Below, piece by piece: positions 10,824-20,600 of a stretch of 64,000 nt of DNA (the first letter of the stretch is position 1; every line of letters begins with the position of its first letter). Made by a program: the position numbers and the translations under genes. The stretch is from contig OZ020592.1 of assembly GCA_963971535.1 (NCBI GenBank), forward strand, positions 49,650,507-49,714,506. The letters run 5' to 3'. Origin of the DNA: Notolepis coatsorum (lineage: Eukaryota > Chordata > Actinopteri > Aulopiformes > Paralepididae). The notes beneath the pieces were generated by a model. The model did not search any database, was not told the origin of the DNA, and saw only the letters and a list, made by a program, of their open reading frames with translations.

Positions 10824-12342
10824 CAAGTTTCTCAAGTTTCAAGTTTCTTTAATAGTTGTCATACAGAAGTACAGAATACTTTCATACAAAATGCTTCTTA
10901 CTGTTATGCTCCAGAGACTGTGCTAGACAAGATAGTATCAAATAACATAGTATAGCATGTAATTTAGAAGAAGAAAATGAGGTCACATTGTTCGGTATAG
11001 ACATATGTACAATGTTCTGAGTTACCATATAATATACAATACTATGCAGTGTACTAATGTACAGTACTATCTAGTGCAAAGCAGAAATGGGATGAGGTAC
11101 AATTTAGGTACAATTTACAGTAAGGTGTACGAGTTGTAGTGCAATCCTTCATCAATAAATATAAAGTGTGGGGAGTGGGTGCTACAGTGTGTTTGTTTAA
11201 AGTGGGTGTGTGCTATAAAGTGTGTGGAGTGGGTGCTACAGTGTGTTTGTTTAAGTGAGTGTGTGCGTGTGGATGTGTGTGCTATGTGCGTTTGGTGGTT
11301 GTTGTTGTGTAGTGTTCATTCATTGTTCGTTTAGCAGCCTGATGGCCTGGGGATAGAAGCTTCTTCTGAGTCTTTCTGTGCGCGCCTTGAGACTCCGGTA
11401 TCGCTTGCCTGACCGCAGCAGTTCAAAGAGGCAGTTGTTCGGGTGACTGGAGTCTTTAATGATTCTCTTAGCCTTGCCCTTGCAACGCTTGTTGTAAATG
11501 TTCTGGAGGGTGGGGAGCCCCCCTCCAATTGTGCGTTCGGCTGAACGTGTCACTCTTTGTAGTCTGCTTCGGTCTTGTGCAGTGCTATTCCCAAACCAGG
11601 AGGTGATGTTGCCGGTCAAGATGCTCTCTATTGTACATGAGTAGAAGTTCTTAAGGATCTTCTGACTGACTTGGAACTTCCTTAGGCGCCTGAGGAAGTA
11701 GAGGCGTTGTCGTGCCTTCTTCACAACACTGTCAATGTGTGTGGTCCATGTCAAGTCCTCGGATATGTAGGCTCCGAGGTACTTAAAGCTGTTGACTCTC
11801 TCAACCGGTGCCCCGTCGATGCTGAGGGGGCTGTAGTCCTTGACCCCCAACCTCCTGAAGTCCACAATCATCTCCTTTGTTTTGCTGACGTTCAGGGAGA
11901 GGCTGTTTTCCTGGCACCATCCCGCCAGGACCTTGACCTCTTCCAGGTAGGCCCTCTCGTCGTTGGCAGAGATCAGGCCCACCACCACTGTGTCGTCAGC
12001 AAATTTGATGATTGTATTGCTACTCCGCTGAGCCACACAGTCGTGTGTGTACAGGGAGTAGAGGAGGGGACTCAGAACACAGCCCTGGGGGGCCCCTATG
12101 TTGAGGGTGATGGATGAGGAGGTGCAGTTACCTGCTCTCACCACCTGGGGTCTGCCAGTCAGGAAGTCCAAGACCCACTGGCAGAGGTCATAGTTCAAGC
12201 CCAGGTCCCTGAGCTTGGCTATGAGTATGGAGGGGACTATGGTATTGAATGCCGAGCTGTAGTCGATGAATAGCATTCTCACATAGTTCCCCTGCCTCTT
12301 GTCCAGGTGTGATGCTGCTGTGTGCAGCACATGGGCTATATG
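10824..12342 (-). mobile_element. LINE-A copy 2, 5' truncated
   Basis: Opposite orientation to copy 1. The 3' tail (CAAGTTTC repeats on the plus strand) begins at about 10824 and the 3' UTR extends to 11319. Similarity to the LINE ends abruptly near 12342 inside the RT, at a position coding I-A-H-V-L, a typical 5' truncation. No target duplication was recognised. Confidence 0.88.
11320..12342 (-). pseudogene. LINE-A copy 2 RT and C-terminal domain, open frame, N-terminus missing
   Basis: One continuous frame of about 340 LINE codons. It covers the RT core ([10 protein letters not shown], the G-A-P-Q-G block, catalytic F-A-D-D near 11990-12010) and the C-terminal region ([10 protein letters not shown], then W-F-G-N-S-T-A-Q-D). 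Some 30 codons upstream belong to flanking DNA. The RT palm motifs are intact but the endonuclease and RT fingers are absent, so it is a remnant. It is the best in-window reference for the broken copy 1. Confidence 0.85.
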
Positions 12343-13334
12343 TTGCCATAATAAATATGCCAGGAAGGGCAGGGACACAGGATTTCTCTCCCTCTCGCTC
12401 TCTCTCTCTCTACCCAGATTGACACAAACACCATTATGTTGTGTACCCACTCTTGAAGGGTAATAAAGATCTTCTATGAAAATGTGTTATTGGCCTGGAT
12501 AGAATTCCTGCCATGAATGGAGAAATATGTCAAAATACGTTGCAGAAATAAGAACAAAGCAAGGCTGAAATACGTTGCATTTTAGCAGGAGTAGATCAAT
12601 GCAGAGAGGATGCGTAGCATTTGGCAGCTTTGCATGGAGCCCTTTGCATGGTCGAGTGGAGGAAATATATCACTGTCACAAATTGCGTGCCAGGCCTTTG
12701 AGGACACTTCGTTGTCTTTAAAATCTCTGTATGATCGATCATGAAGATGAGAATATCATCGTAGCAGTTCAGTAACTCTTGCTTCGAAACTATTCATCTT
12801 GCTAGCCACACCCCTACGCAGTGCTATCTCTAAGTCTGTCGGTCACAGCCTGCTACATGCACGTCTGCCCATGAGAGCCAAAATCTGTACTAAATGCTGT
12901 ACATTTGCGACCAAATTTACTTAATAACTTTGAATTAGGTGTATACAGAGTATCACAAATAACCACAAATGAAGCTTTAGTTGTGATTAAGTAAACCATA
13001 CCTTTATGGCTGCATTTATCGTCGTTTCCATGGGCATAAACAAGGCTGCACAGATACCATGAAATGTAATTATTAAAGTTTTTGACTTTTAAAGCTATAT
13101 TTGGGTCTTACTCTTTTTTATAAAAGAGACAAAATATGGGGGAACAATAATATTATATTATTTATTCAAAATGTTAAGGGGAAATATGGGTATAAGGGTT
13201 CGAGTTATCACCTGAGAGCTATGGGGGCCCCCTGAATTTTTTTTTATACAATTTCTTTCCTGAAATTGTGGCTGTTTTCGAAGTCATATTTAGAGGAATA
13301 TCTCATTAGGATTAGAGTCTAATACTAATGAGTA

Positions 13335-13395
13335 ATAATGACATCACACATCACACAACAGTCTAATCATTAGACTATTGTGTGATGTCATTATT
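13335..13395. repeat. Inverted repeat centred on GTCTAATCATTAGAC
   Basis: The left arm AATGACATCACACA...ACAGTCTAAT pairs with the right arm ATTAGACTATTGTGTGATGTCATT. The left arm carries an extra TCACACA. It may be the core of a small MITE. Confidence 0.8.
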
Positions 13396-13424
13396 CAGTC
13401 TCATTCTTAACACATTGACCGCCA

Positions 13425-13440
13425 GCAGCAGGGGGCGCTG
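13425..13440 (+). promoter_or_regulatory. Candidate CTCF-binding motif
   Basis: GCAGCAGGGGGCGCTG matches the vertebrate CTCF core (CCASYAGRKGGCRS) at 13 of 14 positions. A motif match alone does not show occupancy. Confidence 0.45.
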
Positions 13441-14122
13441 ATCCCCCTTCATCGCCAGGTCTTTATTCAATGGATATAGTTTTAGACTGCGACATTTGCG
13501 AGTGCTTAAAATATATCTTATATTATATCTATGGGTCTAATAACGCCGTTGAGTCTCAGTGAGCTGCTTCCAGTCAACATGCCCGAGACAGATTGTTTTT
13601 TCATCTGTACATTTCCGTTTTGTACTGTTTTGAATAGAGTATGGTTTGGGTGCTTTTCAGTAATTCCAGGAAAAAGACTAGAAAAAGGCATTTGGCTATC
13701 TAATCATCCTGAAATCAACGCTAGATCATCATTATTATATCTCGTTGTGCATACATGAAATTAGCCCCCCCCCCCCCCCCCCACCGCAGCCAACGGTAAA
13801 CAGCCATACACGTCCACACAGATAGCTGTGATTACGGTAGAAATAAATGTCAGATCAATGATCAAATTTATATATAATGTTCTTACCTTGTATCTGATGT
13901 AATGCAAAAGAAATAATCCAAATATCTGATCGCAATTCCAAATACTGCTCGAGGAGGTCCGTACCACACTACCGACCATTTCACAATGACGGGCAGGCGG
14001 GGATACTGTTCGATGCCATCATTGTATAAAACTGGCTCGCCTGAGTATTTAAACCCACCCGGCTCAGATCGGCTCCTAAAACACACCAGCCCATTTTCAA
14101 TGAGATGCAATAGCTCCGCCTG

Positions 14123-14136
14123 GCAGTAGAGGGCGG
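14123..14136 (+). promoter_or_regulatory. Candidate CTCF-binding motif, same orientation
   Basis: GCAGTAGAGGGCGG matches the CTCF core at 13 of 14 positions, 698 bases downstream of the first and on the same strand. Confidence 0.4.
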
Positions 14137-14389
14137 TGTTGACCGTCTGCCAGCTCAGACAGGGTCTGAAGGCTATACCAGAGGCTGCAGCTATGAATTA
14201 TTAATAGATAATAGATATAGCGAATAAACCAAATAACGATCCCAAAAACGAGTTAACTCGTTTCTGGCGCTGAACGCATGGCGGGCAATAACGAGTTCTA
14301 CCCCCACCTGCTCGCCCCCCCCAGCCCCTCATGCTCCCCTGTCCCCTATGGCCATAGCTATCCCCCCCCCCTCTACCCCCACCCCACAC

Positions 14390-15300
14390 ACCCCACACTT
14401 GCTAGCCCCCCTCGGCCCCTCCCTACCTCTGATGACAACAGCCCATTCCCTCATCCTCCTCACCCACCCCCCACAAACCCCACCCCCAGAACTCCAGCCC
14501 TGACCGAACACCCGGAGTCAACCCAACACCCACCTTCATCACAACGGATCGGGTAAGAAGGCAGTTCTCCAGGGTCAAGGTGAATAAAGCCAGAGGACCA
14601 GACAACATCAACCCCAGAGTGCTCAAGGTGTGCGCTGAGGAGCTGAGGAGCTGGCGGACACATTCCATCACCTCTTCAACCTCTCACTGAGACTGAAGAA
14701 GGTTCCCCGGCTGTGGAAAACATCCCTCATCGTCCCTGTGTCCAAGAAGGGACGCCCCACCACTCTCAATGACTACAGGCCGGTTGCTCTGACGGCACAG
14801 GTCATGAATGTCTTTGATAGGCTGGTTCTGGAGCACCTAAAACCACAGGTGAGAGGCTTTACGGACCCCCTGCAGTTTGCATATCAGCAGAACATCAGTG
14901 TGGAGAATGCCATAATCTACATGGTCCACAAGGCCTATCTACATCTGGAGAAGCCGGGCAGCTCAGTGAGGGTAACATTCTTTGACTTTTCTAGTGCCTT
15001 CAACACTATTCAGCCTCCACTACTGGCAGAGAAGCTGTCAGTGATGGGGGTGGAGGACGACTTGGTGGCCTGGATCCTCAACTACCTCACACACCACAGT
15101 CTGTCAAACTGCAGGGGTGTCACTCGGACATGCTGAACTGCAACACTGGCGCCCCCCAGGGAACTGTATTGGCACCCTTTTTGTTCACCCTTTACACCTC
15201 AGACTTCCCCTTCAGCTCCGGGAACTGCCATCTCCAAAAGTTTTCTGATGACTCCTCCATCGCTGGATACATCACCAACGACAACGGGTGTATGGGGAAG
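14390..15300 (+). pseudogene. LINE-B fragment: RT of a CR1/L2/Rex1-type LINE
   Basis: From about 14550 the plus strand encodes K-V-N-K-A-R-G-P-D-N-I-N-P-R-V-L-K, then after a frameshift near 14650-14700 the D-Y-R-P-V-A-L-T block, F-F-D-F-S-S-A-F-N-T-I-Q-P (about 14980-15018), and after a further disruption near 15115 G-A-P-Q-G and a catalytic F-S-D-D-S-S (about 15241-15258). It ends abruptly near 15290, before the C-terminal domain. The proline-rich stretch 14390-14550 may be its linker. The RT type differs from LINE-A. It is truncated at both ends. Confidence 0.78.
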
Positions 15301-15695
15301 GAGTTATAATTATAATACTAGTTATAGTATAGTTATAATACTAAGCAGGAAAGTGTTGCGTCAAGTTCAAGGTCATACAATTGTTAATTTTTTATGTCTT
15401 TAAAAAAAATTCTTTTCACGATTAACACTAAGAGCCTAACCTCAAGATATCTATAAAAGATTACAAATATTTCCGAATTGTAACCACTTATATTCTCGTT
15501 TGTTTGATAGTAACTGCGTTTTTATGAGAAAAAAAAACCCAGAAAACGGCATATTTTTCATATTTATATACGTTTTAGACCCCATAGTCCAGCGTGGGAA
15601 ACCTGCACAAAGTCCCTGTGAATAAGATACTGTCCTTATATATACAAATGATTGACTAATTCAGTCAGAAATAGCTGAGACGCTAACGTTAGTAA
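15301..15695. other. AT-rich unassigned DNA
   Basis: It begins with TATAATTATAATACTAG-type repeats at the broken end of LINE-B. No gene or element ends were recognised. Confidence 0.5.
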
Positions 15696-16320
15696 CAGTG
15701 ATGGGCAGTAGCTAGCTACAAGTAGCGACGCTACATAGCTTAACTACATTTCTCAGTAGCGTGATGGTAGCGTCGCTACTTTTGAACCAAGTAGCGTTCT
15801 ATGTAGTGCAGCTATTTTTAGAACAAAGTAGTGAGTAGCGTGAGCAAAACGCTACACGCTACTATCAGGAGAAACAGATTTGTGAGGGGAAAAAAACTCC
15901 CTGTAGAAAACCCACTATGATTGGTTGGTTGGTTTAGATATGAGTATGACGACTCACGATTGGGTAAGGTTAGGCCAAAACATTACAGGTAGGCCAATCA
16001 GAGGCAGGATAGGGCGGGGCATGCCACTCCAGCTCCGCAAATCAGGAAGTGAAAATCAAAACAGACCACTGAATGAATGAACCAGTCCGCGCGAAATGGC
16101 AGAGGGATTCGATGTTTCCAGGGCTGATGCATGGCATTGATGAAGATGATGTCAATAACAACAATGCCTCTCCATGGCCCTATCTGGAAAAATGTATGAG
16201 TTTGACTGAAAAAACGCCTAAAACATATGTGTTTAGGTGTTTATTGTGTCAGCCAAAAACGAAGCTGCTCTCAACTTCCCACACATCCAGTATAACCAAT
16301 GCGTTGTGTACTTTTTTAAT
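15696..16320 (+). mobile_element. hAT transposon, 5' portion, cut by Gypsy element 2
   Basis: It begins CAGTGATGGGCAGTAGC, followed by many GTAGC/GCTACT subterminal repeats, a pattern seen at hAT ends. Downstream is a short ORF with a BED-type finger. The element is interrupted at about 16320 by the LTR of Gypsy element 2. The 3' half was not found on the far side of the Gypsy copy, which is itself truncated. Confidence 0.7.
16073..16320 (+). pseudogene. hAT transposase N-terminus with BED-type zinc finger, truncated
   Basis: The plus-strand ORF starts at 16073. It contains W-P-Y-L-E-K followed by F-R-C-L-L-C-Q-P-K-T-K and a downstream S-S-I-T-N segment, the layout of the BED finger at the start of hAT transposases (aromatic residues, CX2C, then histidines). 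The expected histidine pair is not visible because the LTR begins there. The ORF beyond 16320 is LTR sequence. It is recognised from the finger pattern only. Confidence 0.6.
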
Positions 16321-16938
16321 TGAACGACAGACACTTGCTCCATGGTCTTGGGTGGTTTATTCTGGTAACACACAAAAGATCCTGGTTAGACAGGTTATGT
16401 GGTCGGCTCATCAGACCCCTCGAACACCGTTCACATGGGCTGCTTCCTCATGTAATGGTCAATATAATAACATGAAATAATAAACAATGTACAATCAAAT
16501 GACAATATTTTGTACCTGGTAACACACAAAAGATCCTGGTTAGACAGGTTATGTGGTCGGCTCATCAGACCCCTCGAACACCGTTCACTACAGAAGAATT
16601 GGGAATAATTAGCCTACTAACAAGTGGGCTAGTTATATAAATTTTCGACACAATCTCACTTAATTATTATTTTAACACATTTACCAACATGCCTACATTA
16701 ATACTTAAACTAGTAGTGAGAGTTAAACATTTAGGAATGTTATGTTCATTCTGGTGTACTGTCTCTGAACCTACCATGGGCTGCTTCCTCATGTAATGGT
16801 GCCACGCTAACGTGAACACTTGGGTTGAAGCCCACAAGGAAACGCCCACCAACCAATAAGAATCCCTAGAACCATTAAGTGCCATGCTATTGGGTCTTAG
16901 TTACCTTGACAAGTGGAATCACAATAAACTCTGTTACA
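16321..16938 (-). repeat. 3' LTR of Gypsy element 2
   Basis: Read on the minus strand it starts TGTAACAGAG directly after a purine tract (AGCAGGGGGGAA, 16939-16950) and ends in CA at 16321. AATAAA (minus strand, 16356-16361) lies 35 bases before the end, as in an R/U5 region. A 73-bp segment is duplicated within it. Length is 618 bp. The outer end is inferred from TG...CA and the break in hAT coding. Confidence 0.75.
16362..16588. repeat. 73-bp direct duplication within the LTR (16362-16434, 16516-16588)
   Basis: The segment CTGGTAACACACAAAAG...CCGTTCAC recurs with an offset of 154. Copy 1 is followed by GGGCTGCTTCCTCATGTAAT, which recurs at 16779, so copy 1 with its flank looks like a patchwork of two LTR segments. 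Confidence 0.88.
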
Positions 16939-17664
16939 TTCCCCCCTGCTGAATTCCACTTGCCCACACACTCCCAACAGAAAAGGAAAGAAAACAAAGA
17001 AATTATCCAAACCAGGCACAAAACACTACAGCATAATACAAATTACATTAAAAGAAAATCACATCTTATATAAAAAAATAAAAAAATTCCAAATCTAATT
17101 TGAGGATGCAGACCCTGCAATAAAACAGTCACACGTAGTCCAGTCAAAAGACTATTCTTCACAAGAATTAGAAAAGCAATTGGTCGGCCAAACCCCTTAC
17201 TCCTCATAGGCGAAACATGCCTGTTACATGTTAAATATACACTATGACTGTTAACAGCTCAAACTAAACCCAAAACGTCCAGAGACCGGATCCCTCCCCA
17301 GAACCCAGCCCCCCATCAACACCATGTGAGACTCTCTCACAAAAGGCACGGTCAAAAAAAAATTCTCATCTCTTTCCTCTGACTAGAATAAAGATGATAA
17401 CAAATAAAACAGAAATACCCGGAACCCCAACTGGGTGAAAAATTCAAACTATCTCATATTTATGATCCATCATCTCAATTAACCGTGACACAGGCTTAAA
17501 TAACCTGCCTGCTCTCGACCTAACATGACTCAATGACCTTCCAACTACAACTGAAATGGCAGTATTGTGTTGTGTGGTGATAGGTGCATCTTTGTCATTC
17601 ATGTCAGACATGGAAGTACATGTGCGGTCAGTATGAGACCTGTTATCATCAGACAGTCCCTCAT
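16939..17664 (-). other. 3' untranslated region of Gypsy element 2
   Basis: Lies between the pol stop and the LTR, and ends with the polypurine tract at 16939-16950. A second reading frame runs on beyond the annotated pol stop, so part of this may once have been coding. Confidence 0.65.
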
Positions 17665-20600
17665 CTACATGTGCACTCTCAGGCTCAATTGAATCTTGAG
17701 GTACCAGTGCCCCAAGGATATTGCCAAGTAGAGCAGGGTAGTCAGGCTGTGATGATCCCAGAGCCGGATCAAGTAGAGCAGGGTAGTCAGGCTGTGATGA
17801 CCCCAGAGCCGATCAAGACTTGGAGGGTCCTGGGCACCATCATCCTCCTGGCCCATGACACTAGTCCCCTCTGCAGGCAATTCTGACACCCAGACACTGG
17901 TTCTGTACTCAGCAGAAACCGATGAAGCTCCATCCTCATCTTCATGGTTACGCCGCTCACTGAGATCTTCAGACTCAGACATGTCAGACATGTCCATCTC
18001 CTCCTCAGAAGCAGCATCCGAGATCGGGAGGAAGTTGACTGGTGTTATCAGATTCCTATGCACTGTTTTCACTTGGCCAGTGGAGCCATGCTGAATCTTG
18101 AAAGTGTGACTGTCAACATTCATCCCAACAACATGGTAGATGGTGTTCTCCCACCGATCAGCAAGCTTTCGTTTACCACGCTCTCCCTTGTTGGCCAACA
18201 ATACCCGGTCACCAACTTCGACAAGTGCTCCCCGAACTTTTCGGTTGTATATGTCACCATGCCTCCTCAACTGCTTGACTGCCGTGGCTTGTGCTATTCC
18301 CATAGCTTCCTTCAGATCATTCCGCAAGAGCTGGATGTACTTATCATAGTTCACAACCTCACGGTTGTCCAGAACCGTACTGAAGACCATGTCAACAGGC
18401 AGTCTCGGTATTCTGCCAAACATTAGCAAGAATGGTGCATATCCGGTGGTCTCATGGATAGTGCAATTGTAGGCGAATGTGAGAGACTTGAGTGCCTGCG
18501 GCCATCTGTGCTTTGCCTTTGGAGGCAGAGCCCTTATCATGTTTCCCAGAGTCCTATTCATCTTCTCACATGATCCATTGCCCATTGGATGATAAGGTGT
18601 GGTGTGGGACTTTTGAACACCAGCAACATTCAAAGGCTCAGCGATCAAAGCACTCTCAAAATTGGCTCCCCTATCGGAGTGAATGCGTCTCGGAAAACCA
18701 TACACGCAGAAATAGTTATGCCACAACTGATGAGCCACAGCCTTAGCAGTTTGATTTGGGCACAAAAAGGCATGTGCCATCTTGGTGAAGTGGTCCGTAG
18801 CGACAAGCACATCCAAGGACTTGTTTGCAGAATCCTCAGCACACCAGAAGTCTATGCTCACAAGTTCAAGGGGCTCAGTCGTTATGATGTTCTCCAATGG
18901 TGCTCTGGCTTCAGGCTCAGGAGTCTTGCTCATCACGCATCGCCGACAGCACCTCACATACTCCCTCACATCTTTCTCCAGGCCTTGCCAGTAGAACCGC
19001 TGTCTGGTAAGGTACAAAGTCCGCTGTTGGCCCTGGTGACCAGCCTCATCATGGACACCTTTCAACACCATGGCTTGCAGCGAAGCGGGGACCACATACA
19101 GATACATCTTCTTCTTTGTAACTGTGTTCCTTGACAGGTGATACAGCACACCCCTCCTCATTGTTAGCTTATCCCAGACCCTCAGTGACCGAAGGACATC
19201 AACAGACTCCTGAGCACGCTCTCTTCTTGAAGGTCTTCGTCCTCTCTCAACAAAGGAAATCACTTTGTTTAACACATGGTCATCTTTTTGCTTATTCATG
19301 AGTTGATCATGTGACAGCACCTCTCCACCAATCTCTTCTGATGGCATAACTATCTGAGGAAGCTGTGGCAGCAGCAGCGCATGGGGCCCCATATCACTGT
19401 TTTGCAGCTTGTGTGACTCAAAAACAGCTGCTACTTCCTGTCTCGAAAGGGCACCAGGTTGGGAAACAGTCACACACTGGCATGCCACCGCAGGCTCAAC
19501 ATCGGAGGTCACATCGAATGGGTGATTAGACCAACGGAACACATCCTGAACCTGTTCTGTGCGCACAGCGTCAGCTTCACCCAGCAATGCCTTGTACGCA
19601 ACCCTAGTCAGACGATGAAGTGCACTAGGCCGGATGAAAGGCTCTCTGCTCAGGGCATCTGCAACAATATTTTTGGGACCAGGGATGTATTTGATGTCAA
19701 ACTGGTATGGGGCTAGCTTAGCAACCCATCTCTGTTCACACGCATCCAGTTTTGCCTTGGACAAGATGTACGTTAACGGGTTGTTGTCAGTCCATACTGT
19801 GAACTGGTGTCCCCTCAACCAATGGTGGAACTTGTCACAGACTGCCCATTTCATAGCAAAAAATTCCAGTCTATGCGCAGGATACTTCGACTGTGCATAG
19901 GTGAGCGACTTGCTTGCGAAAGCAATTGGTCTTGCTGTTGTCCCACCCGCAGGCACCTGTGACAAAACTGCACCAAGGCCATTACTGGAGGCATCCACTG
20001 AGAGCAGGAAAGATTCACTGAAATCAGGATGGGCCAAAACGACCCGGTCCAGTAAGGCCTGCTTCAGCTGATGGAAAGCATCCCGGCACTCATCTGTCCA
20101 ATCTGCCGCAGTCATTGTCCGTTGAGGAGGCCGGCGTTTCTTCCCTTTCCAACGAGGAGCCTTGTTCCCAGTCGTAAGTCCAAACAGCGGTTTGGCTATG
20201 GCGGAACAGCTCTCAATGAATTGCTGGTAGTATACCACCATTCCCAGGAATGACCGGATCTTCCGCTGTGATGGAATCTCTGTACCTTCTTCCATGAGGT
20301 CAGCTTCTGTCAGCGCAGTGATGGATTTTACCTTGTCAGAGTCCGTAGCGATGCCATCAGAACTAATGACATGTCCCAGGAACCTCACAGAGCTCTGCAA
20401 GAAATGACATTTCTTTGGAGCCAATTTAAGGTTGTGAGCCTTAAGTCGTTCGAAGACCATTTCCAGGCGCTCCAAGGCCAGGTCTTCTGTAGGCGCGAAC
20501 ACCAGGACATCATCCAGATAGCACAGTAGACTGAGGAAGTTCTGATCCCCAAAGATGTTAAGCATCATCCGCATGAAGGTGGCAGGGCTGTTGCACAGAC

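Larger units (their letters stand above)
12343..14389. other. Unassigned intergenic DNA
   Basis: No coding similarity or transposon ends were recognised over about 2 kb. It holds a short CT-rich stretch (12390-12412), a strong inverted repeat (13335-13395), two CTCF-like motifs (13425, 14123) and a C homopolymer (13765-13782). From 14280 the DNA becomes C-rich with proline-rich ORFs that look compositional. Confidence 0.5.

Noticed and set aside
14278..14556. Proline-rich protein gene
   Set aside because: Composition follows the C-rich DNA and the frame passes into a LINE-B fragment. At most the end of it is LINE linker.
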